This document shows positions 6,908 to 14,216 of a DNA stretch of 20,204 bases, piece by piece. How positions within the stretch are numbered: position 1 is the first letter of the stretch; the number at the start of each line of letters is the position of its first letter. Made by a program: the position numbers and the translations under genes. Source of the stretch: Clostridiales bacterium (GTDB taxonomy: Bacteria; Bacillota; Clostridia; Christensenellales; Aristaeellaceae); NCBI GenBank assembly GCA_004556545.1, contig SFGO01000045.1:1-20204 (forward strand). The letters are read 5' to 3'. The notes beneath the pieces were generated by a model that was not told the DNA's origin, made no database searches, and was given only the letters and a program-made list of their open reading frames with translations.

Positions 6908-8566
6908 TTAAGAAAACTTTGTTACGTCTTTTTCACGATTCTTTTCGGGAATTTTGGTTGAAAAATCGGTTTTTTCGGGAAAGGGCAGGAACCATTGGGC
7001 ACACAGCGTCAGGGGCGTTAAGGCCGCCGCGAAGGAGAAGAACCGCGCATCCTGCCCGCAGAGCAGCAGCATGGTGGCCAGACAGTAGCACAAAAGGGGC
7101 AGCACCGGCAGAAGGCGCTCCGTGCCGCCGTGGTAAAGAGCCCACAGCGTTGCCAGCAGCAGAAGCAGCAGCTGCGCGCCGGTGTTCCGGCTCAGCCAGC
7201 GCAGGGGAAGAAATTCCAGCGGCGCGGACAGAAACTCCGTCACCGCCTGACCCACGGCGTGAACGGGGTGGGAAACCTTTTGGGCAATGTTCAGATCGCC
7301 GGAATTGGTCACGCGCTGGTAGCTCCGATCCTGCCCGGATACGTCCCACACCAGCCCGGTCACTTCGTTGAAGGTCTCAAAGGCCAGCCGGGGATCCGCC
7401 GCCGCCGTCCGCGCCGCCATGGAGAGCAGCTCCGCAGCTGTCCGGGACTGGATCTTTTCCCGGAAAAATGTGAATTTGATGGAGTTATAGTCCGACCGGC
7501 GATAGGTGTTCTGCCAGCCTTCTTCATCAGCCAGCGAATCCAGAAACGCCCGGGTCTCGCCGTCCAGAAGGCCCGGCTCCTGCTGGCGGGCGTTGCACAG
7601 CAGGGTCATGGGCAGGCCGACGGCTTCTTCCAGCGTATTGTCGGGATAGACGATGTCCAGTTGGCTGTACAGCCCGCCCTGAATCAGCACAAGGCAGCCG
7701 AGACAGCACAGCGCCCCTGCCAGAATCCCTTTTTTCTGCCTGCGGAAATAGCATCCGATGGCCAGCGCTCCCAGCGGCAGGGTCAGCAGAAAGCCGTTCT
7801 GGCGCACCAGTGTGGTGAAGGCCAGCGCCAGCCCGAAGCAGAGGGCGTTGCGGATTTTCGAAAGCCACGCGCCCCTGGTGCGGATCAGCTGGACGGTCTG
7901 CCCGAAAAGCAGCAGACAGCCGATGGTCATGGCGTTATCCTTGCCGACGTACATCATCGTGTTCCGAACGGGCTCCATCAGCGCGGCCAGCCCGGCGCAC
8001 GAAAGGCACAGCCAGCGGGGCGCGCCGGTGCGGCGCACAGAGGCCGCAGCATAGCCCAGCGCCAGCGAAAAGCCGGCGATCTGGACGAGCACCACAAAGC
8101 CGTAATGCTGATAGACCCGCGTCACCAGCCAGATCAGCAGCGTGTGAAACACCGGGTGCCAGTTGTTGAACTGACCGCTCTGCGCCTGCTGCCACTGATT
8201 GGCCGCGTCATAGCTGACCCCGCCGGGATAGCAGCTGAGAAAGGCAAACCCCAGCACGAAAAGCGCGAGGGCGGCGCTGCCGAAGAAAACCGGCAGGTCG
8301 AACCGGGGATTCTCCCGAGAAGAGGCAGGCCGCAGCAGGGGACAGACCCACAGAAAAGCGAAAAACAGCCCCGCGCTGAGAAGCAGAAACCAGCAAACAG
8401 CGGCGGCGGTCTGAACGCCATCGGTCAGAAAGCCGCTCTGGCTCAGGTAAAGAACATAGGCCCCGTAAAACGCCAAACACACCGCGCACAGGAAAAACCA
8501 TGCGCGGTGTGCCTTGCTCTGCCAATGATTGCGTTGGAAAAAGGAACGCATCTTCATTGCTTTCAT
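6908..8566 (-). CDS. DUF6020-like polytopic membrane protein (possible GT-C glycosyltransferase)
   Basis: About 552 residues with many hydrophobic segments, so an integral membrane protein. After the first helices comes a short outer loop with YPGGVSYDAANQW and, about 15 residues on, NNWHPVFHTLL. An Asp-bearing loop followed by an HP motif is typical of DUF6020 proteins and resembles GT-C enzymes that use lipid-linked sugars. Further on is MYVGKDNAMTIG (a conserved polar patch) and a large soluble loop in the second half. The substrate is unknown. The start is ambiguous: ATG codons occur at 8575, 8566, 8557 and 8551 within a short tandem repeat, and the AAAGGAG at 8577-8583 is only 2 bases from the first, so I prefer 8566. 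It follows the aspartate kinase gene by about 30 bases and is probably cotranscribed. Confidence 0.75.
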   Translation of the reverse strand: MKAMKMRSFFQRNHWQSKAHRAWFFLCAVCLAFYGAYVLYLSQSGFLTDGVQTAAAVCWFLLLSAGLFFAFLWVCPLLRPASSRENPRFDLPVFFGSAALALFVLGFAFLSCYPGGVSYDAANQWQQAQSGQFNNWHPVFHTLLIWLVTRVYQHYGFVVLVQIAGFSLALGYAAASVRRTGAPRWLCLSCAGLAALMEPVRNTMMYVGKDNAMTIGCLLLFGQTVQLIRTRGAWLSKIRNALCFGLALAFTTLVRQNGFLLTLPLGALAIGCYFRRQKKGILAGALCCLGCLVLIQGGLYSQLDIVYPDNTLEEAVGLPMTLLCNARQQEPGLLDGETRAFLDSLADEEGWQNTYRRSDYNSIKFTFFREKIQSRTAAELLSMAARTAAADPRLAFETFNEVTGLVWDVSGQDRSYQRVTNSGDLNIAQKVSHPVHAVGQAVTEFLSAPLEFLPLRWLSRNTGAQLLLLLLATLWALYHGGTERLLPVLPLLCYCLATMLLLCGQDARFFSFAAALTPLTLCAQWFLPFPEKTDFSTKIPEKNREKDVTKFS

Positions 8567-8597
8567 CGCTTTCATCGCTCCTTTGTAGGAAAAACGA

Positions 8598-9917
8598 TCA
8601 TTCCGAAACGAATTCGTCATAAATGGCCCGAATGGCCTGCTGGAATTCGCCGCTGTCCACGCCCACCAGAATGCTCAGCTCGCTGCTGCCCTGGTCGATC
8701 ATGCGGACGTTGATGTGATAGCGGCTCAGCGCGGTGAACAGCCGGGCGGCAGTGCCGGGATTGTGAACCATGCCCCGGCCCACGGTAGCGATGATGCCCA
8801 TATTATCGTGAATGGTCAGGGTGTCGGGATTGGTGGATTCCCAGATGCGCCGGGTCAGCTGCTCCTTCACCGGCTCCAGCTCGGCGGTGGCCAGCACCAC
8901 GCACATGGTGTCGATGCCCGTGGGCATATGCTCGAAGGACAGGCCGAATTCCTCCACTGCCTGCAGCACCTTGCGGCCGAAGCCCACCTCGCCGTTCATC
9001 ATGGCCTTTTCCACGGAGATGACGCTGAAGCCCAGCCGCCCCGCGATGCCGGTGATGACGAAGGGATTGGGTTCCTCCACCGCGCCGTGGGTAATCATGG
9101 TGCCGATTTCCTCCGGGGCGTTGGTGTTGCGGATATTGGTGGGGATGCCCGCCCGGTGGACGGGGAACACGCTGTCTTCATGAAGCACGGTAGCGCCCAT
9201 GTAGCTCAGCTCCCGAAGCTCCCGGTAGGTGATGCTGCGGATGGGCCGGGCCTTGGGCACGATATGGGGGTCGGCCATCAGAAAGCCGTTGACGTCCGTC
9301 CAGTTTTCATACAGCTCGGCATAAGCGGCCCGGGCCACGATGGAGCCGGAAATATCGCTGCCGCCCCGGGAGAAGGTGTGAATCTCGCCGTTCCGGATGC
9401 TGCCGTAGAATCCGGGAATGACGGCCTGCGGAACGGTTTTCAGCTTTTCAGCCATCACGGCGTTGGTGCGTTCGCTGTCAAAGGTGCCGTCGTCGTTGAA
9501 AAAGACCAGATCCTTGGGATCCAGAAACGCAAAGCCCAGATAATCCGCCAAAAGCAGGCCGTTGAGATACTCGCCCCGGCTGGCGCAGAAGTCCTCGCTG
9601 GCGCCTTCCCGGATCAGCCGCTCCACCTCGTCCAGCTCCCGGGCGATGGGGAAGGAAAGCCTCAGTTCCTCCGCGATGGACAGATAGCGCTCCCGGACCC
9701 GCTGAAAAACAGGGCGGGGGTCGTCGCCCCGCTGCCGGGCCCTGTAGGTCTGGTACAGCAGATCGGTGACCTTTTCATCTTCCGGAAAACGCCGTCCGGG
9801 CGCGCTGGGCACTACATAGCAGCGGCGCGGATCCATCCGGATAATATCGCGCACCTTCCGAAACTGAGCCGCGTCCGACAGGGAACTGCCGCCGAATTTG
9901 ACTACGATTTTTCCCAT
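8598..9917 (-). CDS. Aspartate kinase
   Basis: Aspartate kinase (EC 2.7.2.4) phosphorylates L-aspartate with ATP, the first step toward lysine, methionine and threonine, and toward diaminopimelate for peptidoglycan. The 439-residue protein has the amino-acid kinase domain with KFGGSS (7-12), the catalytic-loop motif SRGGSDISGS (183-192), and DVNGFLMADP (208-217). Two C-terminal ACT domains follow (about 297-350 and 372-435; VISVEKAMM, then IATVGRGMVHNPGTAARLF), which usually bind lysine or threonine for feedback inhibition. It is monofunctional, with no fused homoserine dehydrogenase. GGAGG lies about 10 bases upstream of the ATG. No lysine riboswitch fits in the short leader. Confidence 0.96.
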   Translation of the reverse strand: MGKIVVKFGGSSLSDAAQFRKVRDIIRMDPRRCYVVPSAPGRRFPEDEKVTDLLYQTYRARQRGDDPRPVFQRVRERYLSIAEELRLSFPIARELDEVERLIREGASEDFCASRGEYLNGLLLADYLGFAFLDPKDLVFFNDDGTFDSERTNAVMAEKLKTVPQAVIPGFYGSIRNGEIHTFSRGGSDISGSIVARAAYAELYENWTDVNGFLMADPHIVPKARPIRSITYRELRELSYMGATVLHEDSVFPVHRAGIPTNIRNTNAPEEIGTMITHGAVEEPNPFVITGIAGRLGFSVISVEKAMMNGEVGFGRKVLQAVEEFGLSFEHMPTGIDTMCVVLATAELEPVKEQLTRRIWESTNPDTLTIHDNMGIIATVGRGMVHNPGTAARLFTALSRYHINVRMIDQGSSELSILVGVDSGEFQQAIRAIYDEFVSE

Positions 9918-9965
9918 GAAATCGTTTCCTCCAAATCACGGAGAACTAACTGCCTCCGAAGCCTT

Positions 9966-9995
9966 ATTTTATCCGATTTTCCGCCTTAAAGTCAA
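9966..9995 (-). promoter_or_regulatory. Predicted sigma-A promoter of the aspartate kinase gene
   Basis: Minus-strand TTGACT (9990-9995) and TAAAAT (9966-9971) are separated by 18 bases, about 50 bases upstream of the aspartate kinase ATG. It lies just after the terminator of the upstream GNAT operon, as expected for a new transcription unit. Confidence 0.75.
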
Positions 9996-10025
9996 TACTG
10001 GCTCCCCGAGGCGGCTTCCAGACGC

Positions 10026-10076
10026 AAAAACGCCATCCCTTTTCCACGGCCGCAGCCGAAAAAACAAGGGATGGTG
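10026..10076 (-). terminator. Rho-independent terminator after the GNAT gene
   Basis: On the minus strand CACCATCCCTT (10066-10076) pairs with AAGGGATGGCG (10031-10041) across a 24-base loop, and TTTTT (10026-10030) follows. It lies 28 bases beyond the GNAT stop codon, and the aspartate kinase promoter begins just downstream. Confidence 0.75.
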
Positions 10077-10103
10077 TAGGATATGCGTTTCAGCAGCGCC
10101 GCG

Positions 10104-10643
10104 TTACCCGCGGTATTCCTGCCGCAGAATGCTCATGATTCCCACGTCGCAGAACGCGCCGTCCGAGAAAAACGCATGGCGCTTCACGCCTTCCAGCTGA
10201 AAACCGGCCCGCTCATAGCAGCGGCGGGCGGCGGCGTTATCCATGCGGACTTCCAATTCCAGCCGTTCCAGCCCCAGCGTCAGAAACGCCAGACGTTCCA
10301 GCAGAAGCAGGGCTTCCGTGCCGTAGCCCCGGCCCCGGTTTTCCGCACCGGCGATCACCATGCCCAGCTTGCCGCAACGCAGCCGCCAGTCCACGGTGAA
10401 CAGATCCAGCTGCCCCAGATAGCGCCCGTCTTCCCGATCCGCGATGACGAAGTTAAAGGCGTTGTGACTGCTCTGGAGCATCCGCTGCAGGAATTCCTCC
10501 GTATCCACCAGGGTCTGAGGCGGCCAGTAGGCCGTAGAAAGAAGGCGGGTGGTAGCCTCGTCGTTGACCCACTGGCAGATGGCTTCCAGATCGTCCGCCC
10601 GGTATTCCCGCAGCTGAATGTGCTGCCCCAGCAGTCTTGGCAT
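10104..10643 (-). CDS. GNAT-family N-acetyltransferase (RimJ/RimL-like)
   Basis: A 179-residue GNAT acetyltransferase using acetyl-CoA. The pyrophosphate-binding motif A, RGRGYGTE (103-110), follows the MVIAGAENRG strand and turn. The C-terminal DNAAARRCYERAGFQLEGVKR segment (135-155) is characteristic of the RimJ/RimL-type branch that acetylates N-termini or small amines. The actual substrate cannot be read from sequence. It starts 3 bases after the DUF1292 stop, with GAGGAG inside the end of that gene, and is the last gene of the ireB-ruvX-DUF1292 operon. It precedes the terminator described at 10026-10076. Confidence 0.88.
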   Translation of the reverse strand: MPRLLGQHIQLREYRADDLEAICQWVNDEATTRLLSTAYWPPQTLVDTEEFLQRMLQSSHNAFNFVIADREDGRYLGQLDLFTVDWRLRCGKLGMVIAGAENRGRGYGTEALLLLERLAFLTLGLERLELEVRMDNAAARRCYERAGFQLEGVKRHAFFSDGAFCDVGIMSILRQEYRG

Positions 10644-10646
10644 ACT

Positions 10647-10979
10647 TTACTCCTCGTCGCCGTCTTCTTCGTCGGGTTCCAGTTCCAGAGCGTCGGCCAT
10701 GGCGTCTTCTTCCTCCATGGCGGCCATGCACTTTTCAAAGACCGCGTTGAATTCGTCCTCGTCCTCGATGGTGGCATAGACGTCCTCGTCGCTTTCCTCG
10801 TCCCGGATGATCTTCAGGATGACGGCTTCGCCTTCCTTGCAGTCGTCCATATCCTCTGTGGCCTCCAGAAGCACGTAGTAGTTGCCTTCGTTCTCCAGGG
10901 TCATCAGGTGTTCAAAGTTCAGGTCGTTGCCGTTTTCGTCCTGCAGCTGCACCAGATTGTTGTTTTCTTCATTCGCCAT
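10647..10979 (-). CDS. DUF1292-family acidic protein (YrzB-like)
   Basis: A very acidic protein of 110 residues. The N-terminal half follows the DUF1292 pattern (LVQLQDENGNDLNFEHLMTL, then NYYVLLEA, then EAVILKI), predicted to fold as a small beta-rich domain. The last third is almost wholly Asp/Glu with EEDGDEE at the end. The function of DUF1292 is unknown, but its place after ireB and ruvX is widely conserved in Firmicutes. Its start overlaps the end of ruvX by 11 bases, and AGAGG lies 8 bases upstream of the ATG. Confidence 0.9.
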   Translation of the reverse strand: MANEENNNLVQLQDENGNDLNFEHLMTLENEGNYYVLLEATEDMDDCKEGEAVILKIIRDEESDEDVYATIEDEDEFNAVFEKCMAAMEEEDAMADALELEPDEEDGDEE

Positions 10980-11412
10980 GGTTCATTCCTCTTTCCGCGG
11001 CCCCGCTCTGCGAGGCCAGCCATTGTTCCAGGATCACCGCCGCGGCCAGCTTGTCCACGCATTGCTTCCGGTCTTCCCGGCGGACGCTGCCGGAAATCAG
11101 CACCCGCTCGGCGGTGACAGTGGTCATTCGTTCGTCCTGATAGCGCACGTCCAGTCCGGCGTCCGACAGCACTTTGCCGAAAGCCTGCGCTTTTTCCGCC
11201 TGTCCGCCCCGGGTGCCGTCCATATTCAGCGGCAGACCCAGCAGCACCACGGTGGTGTCAAAACGGCGGCACAATTCCTGCACATACCGGCAGTCCGGCC
11301 CATAGCCGACCCGCCTGTATACTTCCAGCGGCTGGGCGATGGTTCCCGTGGGATCGGTCACGGCTACGCCGATGCGCACGTCTCCCACATCCAGAGCGAT
11401 GACACGTCCCAT
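10969..11412 (-). CDS. ruvX: RuvX/YqgF-family Holliday junction resolvase-like nuclease
   Basis: A 147-residue RNase H-fold protein of the RuvX/YqgF family, implicated in 16S rRNA 5'-end maturation and in Holliday-junction or related nuclease activity. Visible motifs are ALDVGDVRIGVAVTD (6-20, with catalytic Asp), LLGLPLNMDGTRGGQA (57-72), DERMTTVTAE (93-102) and the C-terminal VDKLAAAVILEQWL, which carries a further acidic site. The ATG overlaps the ireB stop by one base (TGATG), so the two are translationally coupled. The C-terminal tail is slightly longer than usual because the stop lies inside the DUF1292 start region. Confidence 0.95.
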   Translation of the reverse strand: MGRVIALDVGDVRIGVAVTDPTGTIAQPLEVYRRVGYGPDCRYVQELCRRFDTTVVLLGLPLNMDGTRGGQAEKAQAFGKVLSDAGLDVRYQDERMTTVTAERVLISGSVRREDRKQCVDKLAAAVILEQWLASQSGAAERGMNHGE

Positions 11413-11669
11413 CAGCCGTCCAGCCCCTTCAGATAGACCCGCACCAGCTCTTCCATGATTTCATCCCGCTCCAGGCGGCAGATCATGCTGCGGGCCTGAC
11501 CGTAGCTGGTAATATAGGTAGGATCGCCGGAAATCAGGTAGCCGACAATCTGGGTGACGGGATCGTAGCCCTTGGCCTGCAGCGCCCGGTACACATGGTT
11601 CAGGATGGCTCCCGCGTCCCGCGCGCCTTCCATAACGGGCGTAAATTTGGTGGTTCCGTTTTCCGTCAT
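11412..11669 (-). CDS. ireB: IreB-family regulatory phosphoprotein (UPF0297)
   Basis: An 85-residue helical protein matching IreB/DUF965: ILNHVYRALQAKGYDPVTQI, VGYLISGDPTYITSY and ARSMICRLERDEIMEELVRVYL. In Enterococcus, IreB is phosphorylated on N-terminal threonines by the PASTA kinase IreK and affects cephalosporin tolerance; here Thr residues occur at 2, 6, 7 and 10. The start at 11669 is chosen because GAGGGGG lies 7 bases upstream; an in-frame ATG at 11687 lies before that site. It heads the ireB-ruvX-DUF1292-GNAT operon. In many Firmicutes alaS precedes ireB, but here the upstream side is a divergent YbjN-like gene. Confidence 0.94.
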   Translation of the reverse strand: MTENGTTKFTPVMEGARDAGAILNHVYRALQAKGYDPVTQIVGYLISGDPTYITSYGQARSMICRLERDEIMEELVRVYLKGLDG

Positions 11670-11701
11670 GAAAGAACCCCCTCTCAAAGGTAATCATCTT
11701 T

Positions 11702-11730
11702 AGTATACTCTTTTTTTCGGCAAAAGAAAA
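11702..11730 (-). promoter_or_regulatory. Possible promoter of the ireB operon
   Basis: A perfect minus-strand -10 TATACT (11702-11707) lies about 33 bases upstream of the ireB start. The -35 at 17-base spacing is only TTTTCT (11725-11730). The -10 is convincing but the -35 is weak. The divergent ybjN-like promoter is about 50 bases away on the other strand. Confidence 0.4.
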
Positions 11731-11775
11731 GCCCGGATTTTGACGGAAAGTTTTTTCTTTTGTGACAGAAAGGTG

Positions 11776-11803
11776 TTGACATTCTATTTATATGATGTAT
11801 ACT
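11776..11803 (+). promoter_or_regulatory. Strong sigma-A promoter of the YbjN-like gene
   Basis: TTGACA (11776-11781) and TATACT (11798-11803) with a 16-base spacer, about 45 bases before the gene's start. The 14-mer CGGAAAGTTTTTTC (11744-11757) ends 18 bases upstream of the -35. The same 14-mer lies 16 bases upstream of the ecfA1 -35. Confidence 0.8.
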
Positions 11804-11845
11804 ATTTATAGAATTTCAATGAGCAAAAAAGAAGGAGAGCAGTCT

Positions 11846-12277
11846 ATGATCTACAAAGCAAGCAGACTGATTGTTGAAGAGTTTGATCGGAACGATATCA
11901 AGTACGGCGGTAAGATTCAGGAGTATGATGACTCCTCTTTGGTGGAGGCTGGCTTTCGTATTGATAATGGCCCATTCGTGATAGCTCGGTTTATTTCCAG
12001 AGATGATGACAATGATGTCGCAGTGCGCGTGTTCGCCATCATTAGTGTGAATGAAGAGAAACGTCAGCAGGTGCTACAGGAAGTCAACGCCGTTAACTGT
12101 AAGGTGCGTCATATCAAATTTCTGCTTGATGAAGATGGTGATCTCAATGCAGAGTATGACTTTCCGGTGAACCTCGCTGATGAGCAGGTAGGCAAGGTTG
12201 CGGTAGAAATGTTCGCACGCTTGATGCATATCCTTAATGACCTATATCCGGATTTTATGCGGGCGATGTGGCAATAA
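11846..12277 (+). CDS. YbjN-domain protein in an AT-rich patch
   Basis: A 143-residue soluble protein that fits the YbjN / type III secretion chaperone-like fold: an N-terminal helix (ASRLIVEEFDRNDIKY), a curved sheet (GFRIDNGPFVIARFISRDDDNDVAVRVFAI), then a helix region, and LNAEYDFPVN before a long C-terminal helix. YbjN-domain proteins often act as chaperone-like or regulatory proteins, but no function can be assigned here. The start at 11846 has GGAG 8 bases upstream and a strong promoter; an ATG at 11792 overlaps the promoter. Base composition is clearly more AT-rich than the flanking genes, suggesting acquired DNA. It stands alone between ireB and ecfA1. Confidence 0.75.
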   Translation: MIYKASRLIVEEFDRNDIKYGGKIQEYDDSSLVEAGFRIDNGPFVIARFISRDDDNDVAVRVFAIISVNEEKRQQVLQEVNAVNCKVRHIKFLLDEDGDLNAEYDFPVNLADEQVGKVAVEMFARLMHILNDLYPDFMRAMWQ

Positions 12278-12324
12278 TCGCTTTTTTCATTAGCCTGTTT
12301 CAAAAGAAAAAGAATAGAAAAGAG

Positions 12325-12359
12325 ACCTCCTGTTGTAGAAAAAAGCTATGACAGGAGGT
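12325..12359. terminator. Long hairpin after the YbjN-like gene
   Basis: ACCTCCTGTTGTAG (12325-12338) and CTATGACAGGAGGT (12346-12359) form a 14-bp stem, counting two G-U pairs, around a 7-base A-rich loop. The stem hides an AGGAGG sequence. On the plus strand it is followed by TCTTCAT, on the minus strand by TCTCTTTTC, so it is a weak terminator candidate in either direction. It lies about 50 bases past the ybjN-like stop. Confidence 0.4.
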
Positions 12360-12419
12360 TCTTCATAAATAGAATAAGGAAACTTTGATCGGAAAGTTTT
12401 TTCCCGTGCGGAGATATGT

Positions 12420-12448
12420 TTGACCTTCCCCCGTACCTGCGCTATAAT
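12420..12448 (+). promoter_or_regulatory. Sigma-A promoter of the ecfA1-ecfA2-ecfT-truA operon
   Basis: TTGACC (12420-12425) and a perfect TATAAT (12443-12448) with a 17-base spacer, about 60 bases upstream of the ecfA1 start. Upstream is an inverted repeat AAACTTT-6-AAAGTTT (12380-12399), which could be a regulator site. No riboswitch-like structure is visible in the short leader. Confidence 0.8.
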
Positions 12449-12507
12449 GAGACGCGCTTTTGTGCACCCCAATGATTTTCAAGCAAATGAAGGAGCAAGA
12501 GAGCCTT

Positions 12508-13365
12508 ATGGAGCAGAAACCGAACGTCCTTCCCCTTCGCATGGAGGACGTGAGCTATCAATATGAGCCGGATGCCCGGCCCGCCGTCAGCCATGTGACG
12601 CTGGAGGTGGAGCGGGGCAGCTTTGTGGCGGTGCTGGGTCATAACGGCTCCGGCAAGAGCACGCTGGCCAAGCTGATGAACGCCCTGTTCCTGCCCACGG
12701 AAGGTCGGGTGCTGGTGTGCGGCATGGACACCCTGACGGAAGAAAAGGTCTGGAATATCCGCCGCCACGCGGGCATGGTGTTCCAGAACCCGGATAACCA
12801 GATCGTGGCCAATGTGGTGCGGGAGGACGTGGCCTTCGGGCTGGAAAACCTGGGCGTGCCGCAGGACGAGATGGTCCGCCGGGTAGAGGCGGCGCTCAGC
12901 GCCGTGCGCATGAGCGAGTTTGCCGAGACCGCGCCCCATATGCTTTCCGGCGGCCAGAAGCAGCGGGTGGCCATCGCGGGCGTGCTGGCCATGGAGCCGG
13001 AGCTTATCATCATGGACGAAGCCACCGCCATGCTGGATCCTTCCGGCCGGGCGGAGGTACTGGCCACCGTGCGCAAGCTAAACCGGGAAAAGGGCATGAC
13101 CGTGGTCTGGATCACCCATTTTATGGAGGAAGCCGCCATCGCCGACCGGCTGATCGTGATGAACGACGGTTCCGTGGCGCTGGAAGGAACGCCCCGGCAG
13201 GTGTTCTCCCGGGTGAATGAGATCAAGGCGCTGGGGCTGGACGTGCCGCCCATGGCCGAGCTGGCGCAGACGCTGCGGGAGCGGGGACTGCCCCTGCCGG
13301 AAGGCATTCTCACCGTCAGCGATATGGTAAAGGAGCTGAAAAACGTACTATGCCCATCCAAGTAG
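12508..13365 (+). CDS. ecfA1: ECF transporter ATPase EcfA1
   Basis: A 285-residue ATP-binding subunit of an energy-coupling factor importer. It has Walker A GHNGSGKST (44-52), Q-loop VFQNPDNQIV (91-100), signature LSGGQKQR (146-153), Walker B LIIMDEAT (166-173) and switch His in WITH (201-204). The NPDNQ sequence after the Q-loop and the C-terminal coupling domain are typical of EcfA. With EcfA2 and EcfT it forms the module that powers uptake of vitamins or metal ions by interchangeable S-components. The start at 12508 follows AAGGAG by 12 bases, slightly long; an ATG at 12487 lacks a ribosome binding site, and one at 12460 lies almost at the predicted transcription start. Confidence 0.95.
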   Translation: MEQKPNVLPLRMEDVSYQYEPDARPAVSHVTLEVERGSFVAVLGHNGSGKSTLAKLMNALFLPTEGRVLVCGMDTLTEEKVWNIRRHAGMVFQNPDNQIVANVVREDVAFGLENLGVPQDEMVRRVEAALSAVRMSEFAETAPHMLSGGQKQRVAIAGVLAMEPELIIMDEATAMLDPSGRAEVLATVRKLNREKGMTVVWITHFMEEAAIADRLIVMNDGSVALEGTPRQVFSRVNEIKALGLDVPPMAELAQTLRERGLPLPEGILTVSDMVKELKNVLCPSK

Positions 13366-14216
13366 AGCATCTGACCCATACCTATATGACGGACAGCCCC
13401 TTTGCCGCTACGGCGCTGGAGGACGTGAGCCTGACCATTGAGGACGGCGAGCTGATTGGCCTGCTGGGCCATACCGGCTCCGGCAAGACCACGCTGGTGC
13501 AGCATTTGAACGGCCTGCTGAAGCCTACTTCCGGCCGGGTGGTGGTGGACGGACTGGACATCACCGAAAAGGGCGTGAGCCTGCTGGAGGTGCGCCGCCG
13601 GGTGGGACTGGTGTTCCAGTACCCGGAGTACCAGCTGTTTGAGGAGACCGTGGCCCGGGACGTGGCCTTCGGCCCCAGAAATCTGGGCCTGTCCGAGCAG
13701 GAGGTGGATCAGCGGGTTCGCTTTGCCCTGCGGGAGGTGGGCCTTGCCTATGACGAAATTGCCCAGCGCTCGCCCTTTGAGCTCAGCGGCGGACAGATGC
13801 GCCGGGTGGCTATCGCGGGCGTGCTGGCCATGCGCCCCGGCACTCTGATTCTGGACGAACCCACCGCCGGACTGGATCCCGCCGGCCGGCGCAGCATTCT
13901 GGGCATGATCCGGGAGCTGCACGCCGCAGGCGGCCTGACGGTGGTCATGGTCAGCCACAACATGGATGATATTTCCTCGCTGGCGACCCGGCTGGTGGTC
14001 ATGAGCCGGGGACGGATGGTGCTGACCGGCACGCCCCGGGAGGTGTTCCAGCACCGGGAGCTGCTCAGCTCCATCGGTCTGGGCATTCCGCAGGCGGCGG
14101 AGCTGACCCAGCAGCTGATCGCGGAAGGGTATCCGCTGCCCGCCGATCTGTACACCCCGGAAGAAGTGGCCGAGGCGCTGCTGAAGCTTCCCCGGAAGGA
14201 GGAGAAAGCATGCTGA
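13350..14216 (+). CDS. ecfA2: ECF transporter ATPase EcfA2
   Basis: A 288-residue partner ATPase to EcfA1. Walker A is GHTGSGKTT (40-48), the Q-loop is VFQYPEYQLF (88-97), the signature LSGGQMRR (145-152), Walker B LILDEP (166-171), and the switch His lies in MVSHNMDD. The YPEYQLFEETV motif is diagnostic of EcfA2. The gene overlaps the end of ecfA1 by 16 bases, with AAAGGAG inside ecfA1, so the two are translated in step, as expected for a 1:1 heterodimer. Confidence 0.96.
   Translation: MPIQVEHLTHTYMTDSPFAATALEDVSLTIEDGELIGLLGHTGSGKTTLVQHLNGLLKPTSGRVVVDGLDITEKGVSLLEVRRRVGLVFQYPEYQLFEETVARDVAFGPRNLGLSEQEVDQRVRFALREVGLAYDEIAQRSPFELSGGQMRRVAIAGVLAMRPGTLILDEPTAGLDPAGRRSILGMIRELHAAGGLTVVMVSHNMDDISSLATRLVVMSRGRMVLTGTPREVFQHRELLSSIGLGIPQAAELTQQLIAEGYPLPADLYTPEEVAEALLKLPRKEEKAC

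Noticed and set aside
9918..9965. Lysine riboswitch before aspartate kinase
   Set aside because: The promoter leaves a leader of under 60 bases, far too short for the lysine riboswitch.
7130..9989. Long plus-strand open frames opposite the DUF6020-like and aspartate kinase genes
   Set aside because: The minus-strand genes have clear domains, ribosome binding sites and a promoter; the plus frames have none.
12449..12507. Possible riboswitch before ecfA1
   Set aside because: The leader after the predicted transcription start is only about 50 bases and shows no conserved riboswitch core.
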